A stretch of DNA of 9,913 nucleotides from an uncultured Clostridia bacterium (GCA_947625455.1 CANQOJ010000075.1:1-9913), one strand, 5' to 3'. Counted from the stretch's first letter, positions 1-6,744 are shown. Notes: a model not told the origin generated them from the letters alone. A program made the numbers and translations.

Positions 1-1
1 G

Positions 2-1744
2 CTTAACACGGGATCGGGCATTCAAGCCGACAGAAGAATAAGAATAAACGGTTCGGTTTTGTGCAGTGAACTTAATGATGTGGAAATACCGTACTCGCAG
101 GACTGGCAGACGGTTTCTCCGAAAACCGACGCGGGTGAACTTATATACATTCACCTAAAGGCAGGCAAAAACGTTATCTCGTTTGAAGCAATAAGCGGCG
201 AAGCGGGAACGGCGCTGAAAACGCTGGGCAGGCTTATTTACGATATGCAGTGCGGTACTGACGACGGCAGTATAAGCAGGAAATTTGCGGACTACGGGCA
301 GGAATTGCTTGAAGCTAAGGACGAACTTGAAAGCACGGCAGGCGGGAAAATTGACGACCACGAGATTGAAGTCCTTATAAATCTGCTGAAGAAATACGAC
401 AAATCCGCTCCCGAAAACTTTGACGACCTTTCAAAGTGCCTTAATTCCGCAAGCGCATGGGTTGAAAACAACGAAAAGCGTTCGGTGGAAATGGACTATT
501 TTGAACTTAAAACAGTTCACGAGGAGTTTCGCAGTATCTCGCGCGATTTCTTCAAACAGCTTTCATTCGGATTTCAGAGGTTCTGGGGTTCGTTTTTCGG
601 CGACTATAGCGCAAATTCGGAGAACAACGACAGCCTTGCCCTCAGCATTGTTTCAAACGAAGAGAACACTAAGATTATAAACAATCTGACAGGAAATTAT
701 GAAGAAGAAATAAGCGTTTCGGTAAATTCACAAAGTCTCCTTGAACTTGCGCTTTCGGGAAATGCGCCTGATGTGGCGCTGTTTGTCAGCAAGGAAGAAG
801 TTTACGAACTTGCGTCAAGAGGACTTCTGACCGACTTGTCGGTGTTTATAGGATATGACGAGGTTTCAGTGCGAAGTCCTGCGGGAGTTTCAAAGCTTTA
901 CGAATATGACGGCAAGGTTTACGGAATACCGCTTACAAACAGCTTTCCTATGATGTTTTACAGGAGCGATATTCTTGAAAAACTTGGACTTAGCGTGCCG
1001 AGAACATGGGACGAACTGGAAGATGTGCTGCCCGTGCTTAATGAAAACGGGCTTACGGCAGGACTGGGCACGCCGTCCGATTTCTCTTCGGACAATATGC
1101 TTCTGACCATGCTGTGCCAGAATGGTACGTCATTATCCGATTTTGCAGGCATAAAGCCGACATTTTCACGGTATGCGAATTTTTATACAAAGTATTCCTG
1201 CCCGTGCGAATATGACGCGCTGAGGCTGTTTAAAACGGGGAAAATGCCCATAGTGATAGCGGATTACTCCGAATTTTACGCAAAACTTTCGGACGCGGGA
1301 GAAATACGCGGGCTTTGGAATATAACGCGTGTTCCGGGTACGGTGATTGACGACAATTCGGATACAGTAAATGCCAACCGCAGCGTGAACGCCGATACGT
1401 ACGGCGCGGTAATTTTTGCGGGAAGCAAGAATGCTTCAAAAGCGTGGGAGTTTATTTCATGGTTTACGCAGGCTGAAGTTCAGACAAAGTTTGGGGTTAT
1501 GAAAGAAGCTCTGTCGGACGAAATTTACGCTTCTGCTGACCTAAACGTTATCTCAGCGTTAAGGCAGTCGGACTACAGAAGAATTGCCCAGCAGGCGTCA
1601 AGTGTAAACGGAATACAGACGCTTCCAAACGGATTTAAGCGCGGAATTTACAGCGCGTTTGCTGAAACGATTGACGGCAAATGTTCTGCTGATGAAGCGA
1701 TAGAGAAATACGCGAAATCGGTGAATACCCGCAACAAAAATTAA
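2..1744 (+). CDS. ABC transporter extracellular solute-binding protein, 5'-partial (C-terminal 580 residues)
   Basis: Lipoprotein-type substrate-capture component of a carbohydrate ABC importer, expected on the outer face of the membrane. The frame is open from base 2 with no stop, so the TTG at 59 is internal and the true start lies upstream. Visible residues 1-60 form a beta-rich segment (key stretches QADRRIRING and KAGKNVISFE). About 65-195 is a helical linker ending in FQRFWGSFFGDY. From about 215 a family-1 solute-binding domain follows, with PDVALF, YDGKVYGIPL, FYRSDILEKLGL and PRTWDELEDV. This order matches the large two-part solute-binding proteins common in Firmicutes, in which further domains precede the part seen here. 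Two permease genes follow directly. No ligand can be assigned; an oligosaccharide is the family-level guess. Confidence 0.88.
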   Translation, partial: LNTGSGIQADRRIRINGSVLCSELNDVEIPYSQDWQTVSPKTDAGELIYIHLKAGKNVISFEAISGEAGTALKTLGRLIYDMQCGTDDGSISRKFADYGQELLEAKDELESTAGGKIDDHEIEVLINLLKKYDKSAPENFDDLSKCLNSASAWVENNEKRSVEMDYFELKTVHEEFRSISRDFFKQLSFGFQRFWGSFFGDYSANSENNDSLALSIVSNEENTKIINNLTGNYEEEISVSVNSQSLLELALSGNAPDVALFVSKEEVYELASRGLLTDLSVFIGYDEVSVRSPAGVSKLYEYDGKVYGIPLTNSFPMMFYRSDILEKLGLSVPRTWDELEDVLPVLNENGLTAGLGTPSDFSSDNMLLTMLCQNGTSLSDFAGIKPTFSRYANFYTKYSCPCEYDALRLFKTGKMPIVIADYSEFYAKLSDAGEIRGLWNITRVPGTVIDDNSDTVNANRSVNADTYGAVIFAGSKNASKAWEFISWFTQAEVQTKFGVMKEALSDEIYASADLNVISALRQSDYRRIAQQASSVNGIQTLPNGFKRGIYSAFAETIDGKCSADEAIEKYAKSVNTRNKN

Positions 1745-1761
1745 CGGAAAGGGAGAAAACA

Positions 1762-2673
1762 ATGCCCGTAAAGCATAAAAAAGGTCAGACTTTGGGAACG
1801 CTTATAAGGAAAAATATGGGAGCATATGTTCTCGCTCTGCCGTTTCTGATATTGTTTACGGTGTTCATAGTAATACCGCTTATAGTAACGGTCTTGCTGT
1901 CGTTTTTCAGCTATGACCTTAACGGCGGTTTTGAATTTTCGGGCATTGAAAACTTTCAGTCGCTGTTTTCAATGGGCGGTGAGTTTTCGGGCGCGTTTTT
2001 AAATTCACTGCTTATTTTCCTGACAGTCGGCTTGGGCGGTTTTGTATTATGCTTTGCGGCGGCATGGGGGATTGAGTTTTTAAACAGGAAGTTTGCGGAT
2101 ATACTTACTGTGCTGCTGTTTACGGTATCGCTGGCAGGCACGGCAGTTTCAGCGGTATGGCTTTCGGGAGGACTTCGGTCTCCGCTTAACTCGCTTTTAC
2201 TGGGCATAGGTCTTTCGGACGTGCAGGCCGACTTTCTTGCTGATGAAAGATACGCGCTTTTGTGCGTCATTCTTTCGGGTTTGTGGTCGTCATTCGGACT
2301 TGGGTTTCTGGCTTTGCGCGCGGGCTTTAGAAAAATTGACAGAGAAAAAGCCGATTCGGCAAAGCTTGAGGGCGTGAAAAATCCGCTGTGGATTTTGTAT
2401 TATGCGGAGATACCACAGCTTTACCCGCAGATTTTGTTTGCCTCGGCGGTACAGATTTCATATGCATTTACAAACAGCGAAATTCTCCGCATTCTTTCTG
2501 GCACGTCAACAGAGGATTTCAAGGCGGGCGGGATATTGACCTGCATTTTCGGAAGCAGTGCTGAACTAAACACGGGCGCAGTCTGCGCCGCAAACTTTAT
2601 TTTGATTGCAGTTATGACGGCAATTTATGCAGTTGTCCGATTTGTTATCGGTAAACTTTCAAAAAGCGTATAA
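1762..2673 (+). CDS. Sugar ABC transporter permease, MalF/UgpA-like
   Basis: Membrane-spanning half of an ABC sugar importer (binding-protein-dependent transport inner membrane component), 303 residues, the usual length for this family. Six hydrophobic segments are visible at about 21-49, 80-103, 113-134, 164-186, 221-240 and 273-297. The cytoplasmic EAA-type loop that docks the ATPase is at about 195-219, in the form ADSAKLEG followed by IPQL. It departs from the usual EAAxxDGA, which is common in MalF-type partners. The ATG is preceded by a good ribosome site (AAAGGGAG, 1748-1755) and lies 17 bases after the solute-binding gene, so the two are cotranscribed. The ATPase is not in the window; such importers often share one MsmX-type ATPase encoded elsewhere. 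Confidence 0.9.
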   Translation: MPVKHKKGQTLGTLIRKNMGAYVLALPFLILFTVFIVIPLIVTVLLSFFSYDLNGGFEFSGIENFQSLFSMGGEFSGAFLNSLLIFLTVGLGGFVLCFAAAWGIEFLNRKFADILTVLLFTVSLAGTAVSAVWLSGGLRSPLNSLLLGIGLSDVQADFLADERYALLCVILSGLWSSFGLGFLALRAGFRKIDREKADSAKLEGVKNPLWILYYAEIPQLYPQILFASAVQISYAFTNSEILRILSGTSTEDFKAGGILTCIFGSSAELNTGAVCAANFILIAVMTAIYAVVRFVIGKLSKSV

Positions 2674-2750
2674 ATTCAGATTGCAGAAAAGTTCAAACCG
2701 CAGACAAACTCTGCTGTAGGTGCATAACGAGTATTCAAAATAAATTTTCG

Positions 2751-2760
2751 AGGAGGAGGG
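2751..2760 (+). promoter_or_regulatory. Strong ribosome binding site fixing a TTG start
   Basis: AGGAGGAGGG lies 7 bases before the TTG at 2767. No ATG is suitably placed, so this site decides the start of the second permease. The 93-bp gap 2674-2766 otherwise holds no gene, promoter or terminator that I can support. Confidence 0.8.
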
Positions 2761-2766
2761 GATAAT

Positions 2767-3618
2767 TTGGATATAAAAAAGAAACGTTTGATTTTTCGCT
2801 GTGTTAAAATAGCGGTAATTGTTCTGGTTTCGGTGATGATGATAGGAATGCTGGCGCCGATTTATTTTGTGATAATACGTTCTTTTTCTCCTGCGGAGGA
2901 ACTGTTTCCGCTTAAAGTTTTCCCCTCAAAGCTTTCCGTGAGCAATTTTGCGGACTTATTTGTGGGCACGGGCGCGCTTGGGATACCGTATTCGAGGAAT
3001 TTGTTCTCCTCGCTTATTATCACTTTAGCGACTGTTATACTTCAAATTCCGATAATCTGCGCGGCGGCTTATGTCTTATCGAAAGTCAAAGCGCCGGGAA
3101 TAAGAACGTTCAACAAAATCATAGAGTGGACTTTAATATTATCGCCTCTTACGCTTTATGCGCCGCAATATCTGCTTATGCTGAAAATCGGGATTTCGGA
3201 CAGCTTATTCGCGATGATACTGCCGTTTATAGTTTCGCCTATTGCGGTTTATCTTGTACGTCAGTATATGAACTTAATTCCCGACGAAATAGTTTACAGC
3301 GCAAGAATTGACGGCGCGTCGCATTTCAGAATAGTTTTCGGCATAATAATGCCTATGGCAAAGCCCGCGCTTTGTGCAATTGCGATAATGACGACAGGAT
3401 TTATGTGGAGTTTTTCGGGAGAGCTTTTTGTCAGCAGCGGTGATATAAAGCCGCTTGGCGCGTTTATGCCGATATTTGCGTCTGATGACGGGACAGTCGG
3501 GGTACTTTGTGCATTATGCGCGGTAATTATCGTGCCGGTTATAATACTCTCAATCGTATTCAGAAAAGAAATAGCGCAGACAGCGTCATTTGCGGGATTA
3601 AAGGAAACGGAGAAGTAA
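2767..3618 (+). CDS. Sugar ABC transporter permease, MalG/UgpE-like
   Basis: Second membrane subunit of the importer, pairing with the upstream MalF-like permease. It has 283 residues, normal for the family. Hydrophobic segments lie at about 12-38, 79-105, 120-140, 147-166, 200-220 and 245-266. The EAA loop at about 175-200 is well conserved (YSARIDGAS followed by IIMPMAKPAL), as expected for MalG-type subunits. The protein starts at TTG with a very strong ribosome site, leaving a basic N-terminus (MDIKKKR). The stop codon TAA overlaps the ATG of the following ribonuclease H gene by one base, indicating translational coupling to a gene with no transport role. Confidence 0.9.
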   Translation: MDIKKKRLIFRCVKIAVIVLVSVMMIGMLAPIYFVIIRSFSPAEELFPLKVFPSKLSVSNFADLFVGTGALGIPYSRNLFSSLIITLATVILQIPIICAAAYVLSKVKAPGIRTFNKIIEWTLILSPLTLYAPQYLLMLKIGISDSLFAMILPFIVSPIAVYLVRQYMNLIPDEIVYSARIDGASHFRIVFGIIMPMAKPALCAIAIMTTGFMWSFSGELFVSSGDIKPLGAFMPIFASDDGTVGVLCALCAVIIVPVIILSIVFRKEIAQTASFAGLKETEK

Positions 3619-4055
3619 TGAAAACAGTAGAAGCGTTTACTGACGGGGCTTGCAGCGGAAATCCCGGTCCGGGAGGATTTGGGGTAATTCTGCGGTGCGA
3701 GGGCAGGGAGCGTGAAATAAGCGGAGGAGAGGCGCATACCACAAACAACCGTATGGAGTTGATGGGCGTTATAACCGCGCTTGAAACGCTTAAATACCCG
3801 TGCAAGGTCAAAATCACAACCGACAGCAAGTATGTTGTTGACGGGATAACAAAGGGTTGGGCGAAAGGTTGGAAAAAGCGCGGCTGGAAAAAGAGCGACG
3901 GGAAACCTGCGCTTAATCCCGATTTATGGGAAAGGCTGCTTAATCTGCTTGAAATTCATGACGCGGAGTTTTTCTGGATAAAAGGGCATGCGGGACACCC
4001 CGAAAACGAGAGATGTGATAGACTCGCAGTTGAACAAAGAGATAAATTTAAGTAA
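3618..4055 (+). CDS. rnhA: Ribonuclease HI
   Basis: Endonuclease that cuts the RNA strand of RNA-DNA hybrids (R-loops, primer remnants) in the cytoplasm, using two divalent metal ions. The protein has 145 residues, close to the ~155 of the E. coli enzyme. The catalytic carboxylates are all visible: D9 in FTDGACSGNPGPGG, E47 in NNRMELMG, D69 in TTDSKYV and D134 in NERCDRLA, plus the flexible-loop H124 in KGHAG. The basic protrusion with GWAKGWKKRGWKK is also present. The ATG at 3618 overlaps the permease stop and has GGAG at 3609-3612. An in-frame upstream extension would run inside the permease gene and lacks family similarity, so I reject it. Confidence 0.97.
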   Translation: MKTVEAFTDGACSGNPGPGGFGVILRCEGREREISGGEAHTTNNRMELMGVITALETLKYPCKVKITTDSKYVVDGITKGWAKGWKKRGWKKSDGKPALNPDLWERLLNLLEIHDAEFFWIKGHAGHPENERCDRLAVEQRDKFK

Positions 4056-4059
4056 TATT

Positions 4060-4680
4060 ATGCAGAAAATTAACTATCAGTATAAACTTGACGAACTTAT
4101 AAACTCGCTTTCAAACACGCCGAAACTGCTTTTGCACAGCTGTTGTGCGCCGTGTTCAAGCTACTGCCTTGAATATCTGGCGAAATATTTCTCAATAACC
4201 GTTTTATATTACAACCCGAATATTTCCCCGAAAGAGGAGTTTGACAAGCGCGCCGAGGAGCAAAAAAAGCTTATTGCACAGCTTGAAGTCAAAAATCCCG
4301 TATCTCTTGTCGTTGACGAATATGACGCACAGCAATTTTACACCGCCGTAAAAGGCTTGGAGCATATAAAAGAGGGCGGGGAGAGATGTTTTGCCTGTTA
4401 TAGGCTTAGGCTTGAAAGAGCGGCAAAATATGCCGAGGAGTATAATTTCGATTTTTATTGCACTACGTTATCTGTCAGTCCATATAAAAACGCTCAGAAA
4501 ATAAACGAAATAGGTAATGAACTGTCGGAAATTTATAAAGTAAAATTTCTTCCGAGCGATTTTAAGAAAAAGGGCGGCTATCAGCGTTCTATCGAACTTT
4601 CACGCGAATATGGTCTATACAGGCAGGACTATTGCGGGTGCGTTTTTTCAAAACAGGAGAGATTGAAAGAGGAGATTTAG
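4060..4680 (+). CDS. queH: Epoxyqueuosine reductase QueH
   Basis: Catalyses the last step of queuosine formation in tRNA, reducing epoxyqueuosine to queuosine; QueH is the cobalamin-independent iron-sulfur alternative to QueG. The protein (formerly DUF208) has 206 residues. The signature LLLHSCCAPCSSYCLEYL at 23-40 carries C28, C29, C32 and C36. YYNPNISPKEEF follows, then GERCFACYRLRL (C110, C113), C134, SPYKN and the C-terminal YCGC (C192, C194). The cysteines supply ligands for the iron-sulfur cluster and a nearby iron site in this family. The ATG at 4060 sits 4 bases after the rnhA stop. An in-frame start at 3988 would overlap rnhA and adds unconserved residues, so the later start is preferred. 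The ribosome site is weak. No other queuosine genes are visible. Confidence 0.94.
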   Translation: MQKINYQYKLDELINSLSNTPKLLLHSCCAPCSSYCLEYLAKYFSITVLYYNPNISPKEEFDKRAEEQKKLIAQLEVKNPVSLVVDEYDAQQFYTAVKGLEHIKEGGERCFACYRLRLERAAKYAEEYNFDFYCTTLSVSPYKNAQKINEIGNELSEIYKVKFLPSDFKKKGGYQRSIELSREYGLYRQDYCGCVFSKQERLKEEI

Positions 4681-4681
4681 C

Positions 4682-5593
4682 ATGAATTCTAAAATTGAAC
4701 AGCTTGTAAACAATGTTGAAAAGGTAATTATCGGCAAGCGTGATGTTATTGTAAAGATAGTGTGCGCAATGCTTGCGGGAGGACATGTTCTTATTGAGGA
4801 CGTGCCGGGAGTGGGAAAAACACTGCTTGCGCAGACGCTTGCAAAGTCGGTTTCGGGAAGTTTCGGAAGAATACAGTTTACGCCCGACCTTATGCCGTCG
4901 GACGTTGTGGGATATACAATGATTGACAGGGACGGAAATTCCGAATACCGCGCGGGCGCGGCTATGTGCAACTTTTTACTTGCGGACGAGATAAACCGTA
5001 CATCACCGAAAGTTCAGTCGGCGCTGCTTGAAGCAATGGAGGAACTTCAAATCTCTGTTGACGGCGTAACTCACAAACTGCCCGAACCGTTTATGACGCT
5101 TGCAACGCAGAACCCCATTGAAACCTACGGCACATATCATCTCCCCGAAGCACAGCTTGACCGCTTTTTAATGCGCCTTTCAATCGGTTATCCCGACCGT
5201 TCGGCGGAAAAGAGTATGCTTGAAAAAATGCCGCAGAGTATAGAAATATCGCCCGTTATGACGCTTGACGAGGTTATTGAACTCAGAAATGCGGCAAACA
5301 GCATACAAGTTTCCGATCAGGTAAAAACCTATATTCTGGCAATAGTAGCCGCTACCAGAAACTGTCAGGAGATAAAACTTGGCGCGTCTCCCCGCGCGAC
5401 AATCGCACTTTACCGCGCTGCGCAATCAATGGCGCTTATAAACAGCAGAGATTATGCAACGCCCGACGATGTAAAATACACCGCATCTGCCGTCCTTTCG
5501 CACAGGATAATACTTGCCGCAGGACAAAGCGCGTTTTTAAACTCTGAGGAAGTTGTGAACAAGATACTTGATGAGACAATTATACCGGTTTAG
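4682..5593 (+). CDS. MoxR family AAA+ ATPase
   Basis: Chaperone-like AAA+ ATPase of the MoxR/RavA class, thought to remodel or activate partner proteins that carry vWA/DUF58 domains. It has 303 residues, a typical length. Walker A is GVGKT at 43-47, Walker B is LLADEINR with D102 and E103, sensor 1 is ATQNPIE with N144, the arginine-finger region is LPEAQLDRF (R161), and sensor 2 is GASPRA with R238. The stretch before Walker B reads AGAAMCNF where many family members have a PGPI-type motif, a mild deviation. AGAGGAG (4668-4674) precedes the ATG, which is one base past the queH stop. The usual downstream DUF58 gene is missing and a repeat-rich island begins instead. Confidence 0.95.
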   Translation: MNSKIEQLVNNVEKVIIGKRDVIVKIVCAMLAGGHVLIEDVPGVGKTLLAQTLAKSVSGSFGRIQFTPDLMPSDVVGYTMIDRDGNSEYRAGAAMCNFLLADEINRTSPKVQSALLEAMEELQISVDGVTHKLPEPFMTLATQNPIETYGTYHLPEAQLDRFLMRLSIGYPDRSAEKSMLEKMPQSIEISPVMTLDEVIELRNAANSIQVSDQVKTYILAIVAATRNCQEIKLGASPRATIALYRAAQSMALINSRDYATPDDVKYTASAVLSHRIILAAGQSAFLNSEEVVNKILDETIIPV

Positions 5594-5625
5594 AGGATAG
5601 ATGTTAAGAGGTTAGAGGCTTGACG

Positions 5626-5646
5626 GCAGTATACAGTTGCGGATAA
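5626..5646. repeat. Short repeat, left unit (inverse of pieces at 6118-6164)
   Basis: GCAGTATACAGTTG (5626-5639) is the exact reverse complement of 6151-6164. The adjoining CGGATAA (5640-5646) is the reverse complement of 6118-6124. Together with the 18-bp repeat that follows at 5647 it forms one continuous block, whose inverted counterpart on the right is split by inserted sequence. Confidence 0.7.
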
Positions 5647-5664
5647 TATTAGATTGTTTTGAAA
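5647..5664. repeat. 18-bp perfect inverted repeat, left copy
   Basis: TATTAGATTGTTTTGAAA matches the reverse complement of 6064-6081 without mismatch. The two copies enclose 399 bp holding the XRE regulator gene, its operator and the hairpin at 6025-6058. The left copy abuts the -10 box of a minus-strand promoter. Confidence 0.85.
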
Positions 5665-5666
5665 TT

Positions 5667-5695
5667 ATTATAGCACATTTTGTTCTATTTGTCAA
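5667..5695 (-). promoter_or_regulatory. Consensus sigma-A promoter on the minus strand, no gene downstream
   Basis: Read on the minus strand: TTGACA (5695-5690), 17-bp spacer, TATAAT (5672-5667), preceded by TGTGC, an extended -10. Both hexamers are perfect. Transcription would start near 5660 and run left into the 3' end of moxR as antisense. No reading frame or RNA gene is recognisable there. A dyad operator overlaps the -35 and spacer. Confidence 0.8.
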
Positions 5696-5711
5696 TAGAA
5701 CATTTTGTTCT
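5675..5711. promoter_or_regulatory. Candidate operator of the XRE regulator
   Basis: A perfect 9-bp dyad, TGTTCTATT (5681-5689) and AATAGAACA (5694-5702), is separated by 4 bases. It is embedded in a 12-bp direct repeat ACATTTTGTTCT (5675-5686 and 5700-5711). This gives three TGTTCT/AGAACA half sites. It lies 40 bp before the regulator start and over the minus-strand promoter, as expected for a self-regulating repressor. Binding is inferred. Confidence 0.65.
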
Positions 5712-5751
5712 TCCTTATAATAAAATTATAAATTTTAGTGGGGAAGAAAAT

Positions 5752-5964
5752 ATGAAGTACAGATTTAAGTTAATGCGTGAAAGCGAACTCTTAACACAAA
5801 AGCAAGTTGCAGACCGTTTGTTTTGCAGTCAAAGGACATATTGTTACTATGAAACGGAGGAACATGATATTCCTACGCAAATGCTTATCCGTCTTGCAGA
5901 CCTTTACAATGTTTCGGTGGACTATCTTTTGTGCAGGACCGACAACCCGAATATAAACAAATAA
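5752..5964 (+). CDS. XRE (Cro/CI) family helix-turn-helix regulator
   Basis: Small DNA-binding protein of 70 residues consisting almost only of one HTH_3 domain. Residues about 5-60 show the family pattern: LMRESELLTQKQVADRL as the first helices, CSQRTYCYYETEEHDIP as the recognition-helix region, then LIRLADLYNVSVDYLL. There is no effector or dimerisation domain, as in phage Cro-like or toxin-antitoxin-type regulators. The ATG at 5752 has GGGGAAG at 5739-5745. A longer frame starting near 5680 would overlap the operator and add unrelated residues, so it is rejected. TATAAT at 5716-5721 may be its -10, but no good -35 is found at normal spacing. The gene lies alone between 18-bp inverted repeats and its likely operator is immediately upstream. 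Confidence 0.9.
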   Translation: MKYRFKLMRESELLTQKQVADRLFCSQRTYCYYETEEHDIPTQMLIRLADLYNVSVDYLLCRTDNPNINK

Positions 5965-6024
5965 AAGCCCGATAATCCAAAAGCCAAAGACCGTATTTAA
6001 GGCAATTGATTTTATTTAAAGTAA

Positions 6025-6058
6025 AGAGCGTAAATCACCTACGGGTGGTTTACGCTCT
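6025..6058. terminator. Hairpin, probable bidirectional terminator
   Basis: The 15-bp arms AGAGCGTAAATCACC (6025-6039) and GGTGGTTTACGCTCT (6044-6058) pair around the loop TACG with a single U-G wobble. On the minus strand the hairpin is followed by a T-rich run (TTACTTTAAATAAAA). On the plus strand the tail is weak. It lies between the convergent XRE gene and the minus-strand zinc-ribbon gene and could end both transcripts. Confidence 0.6.
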
Positions 6059-6063
6059 AATAG

Positions 6064-6081
6064 TTTCAAAACAATCTAATA
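6064..6081. repeat. 18-bp perfect inverted repeat, right copy
   Basis: TTTCAAAACAATCTAATA is the exact reverse complement of 5647-5664. It begins 6 bases after the hairpin at 6025-6058. Confidence 0.85.
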
Positions 6082-6083
6082 AC

Positions 6084-6164
6084 GTTCACGAAGTGAACAC
6101 CATAACTGTATACAGCGTTATCCGACGAAGGAGGATAATGCGTACACTGTCAACTGTATACTGC
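6084..6164. repeat. Palindrome-rich repeat block
   Basis: GTTCAC-GAA-GTGAAC (6084-6098) is a perfect short hairpin. CTGTATACAG is a palindrome. TTATCC (6118-6123) pairs with GGATAA (6133-6138). CAACTGTATACTGC (6151-6164) is the inverse of 5626-5639. The block looks like a dispersed intergenic repeat, but its copy number cannot be judged from this window. Confidence 0.55.
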
Positions 6165-6166
6165 GT

Positions 6167-6649
6167 TCAGCCCTTGGGTTTTCCGCAGCTCTTGCAGAAA
6201 TTCGCTGTTCCTGCGTTTACAGAACCGCATGAACAAGTCCATGTGTCGTTAGCGGAAACAGTGGGTTGAGGTACGGGCTGAACAGGCTGTACGGGTTGGG
6301 CAGGCTGTGCGGGCTGTGCAGGTCTTGCAGGTTGTGCGGGCTGAGACGCTGTGTTCTGCTGTCCTGAGAACATATTGCGGATAAAATCGGGTGTTCCGGA
6401 ATATGCGCTGTCGGGAAGCTGAGGCAATCCCTCTGCACGGCGGTTTGCGCTGTCAATTCCCTTTTCAACATTTCCGCAATGTTCGATAAGAAACGCCCAG
6501 AATGCAGTCTGCGCAATTGTTGACATAAAGTTTGACAAAAATGTAGTGAACGAAGCCGCTCTTACAGTGTAAACAATCGTAAGCACAAGCCCTACAATAA
6601 GGTTTACTATCATCACAACATAAAAAATTCTTCTCCAGCGTGTTTTCAT
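6167..6649 (-). CDS. Small membrane protein with Pro-Gln-Ala repeat and C-terminal zinc ribbon
   Basis: Protein of 160 residues, function unknown. After a basic start (MKTRWRR) comes a clear membrane helix at about 8-29 and a second hydrophobic stretch at about 34-58. Residues 103-129 are a low-complexity (Q)PAQP/PVQP repeat, and 137-157 form a zinc ribbon with C139, C141, C152 and C155 (WTCSCG, then NFCKSCG). The likely layout is a membrane anchor with the ribbon held in the cytoplasm on a flexible linker. The start is the ATG at 6649, with AGGAGGA at 6656-6662; the frame extends further upstream but without a ribosome site, and across the promoter. The gene runs divergently from the zinc-ribbon/Sel1 gene and has its own near-consensus promoter. 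A partner role for the neighbouring signalling genes is only inference. Confidence 0.82.
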   Translation of the reverse strand: MKTRWRRIFYVVMIVNLIVGLVLTIVYTVRAASFTTFLSNFMSTIAQTAFWAFLIEHCGNVEKGIDSANRRAEGLPQLPDSAYSGTPDFIRNMFSGQQNTASQPAQPARPAQPAQPAQPVQPVQPVPQPTVSANDTWTCSCGSVNAGTANFCKSCGKPKG

Positions 6650-6695
6650 AACAAATCCTCCTGTTAATAATTTGGTCCATATAATCCTAATTCTT

Positions 6696-6724
6696 ATTTT
6701 AGCACATTCTTTATATTTTGTCAA
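6696..6724 (-). promoter_or_regulatory. Promoter of the minus-strand zinc-ribbon gene
   Basis: Read on the minus strand: TTGACA (6724-6719), 17-bp spacer, TAAAAT (6701-6696), with TGTGC just before the -10. The expected start is about 40 bases before the ATG at 6649. The sequence closely resembles the orphan promoter at 5667-5695 (shared AATGTGCTA and AATAA). Confidence 0.85.
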
Positions 6725-6744
6725 CATATAAAGCGCGAAATTCG

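Noticed and set aside
59..61. TTG as the start of the solute-binding protein
   Set aside because: The frame is open back to base 2 and the upstream residues (QADRRIRING) belong to the conserved domain, so the gene starts outside the window.
2674..2766. Possible riboswitch or promoter between the permease genes
   Set aside because: No convincing hairpin, -35/-10 pair or known motif; it only holds the strong ribosome site.
3988..4059. Earlier in-frame ATG for queH
   Set aside because: It lies deep inside rnhA and would add 24 residues not typical of QueH; the ATG at 4060 gives the normal protein.
6138..6269. Small + strand frame with AAGGAGG close before an ATG
   Set aside because: It is antisense to the zinc-ribbon coding region, the spacing from the ribosome site is only 3 bases, and the peptide resembles nothing known to me.
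6263..6343. Tandem or CRISPR-like DNA repeat
   Set aside because: The periodicity comes from Q-P-A/V codons inside the minus-strand gene; there are no spacers.
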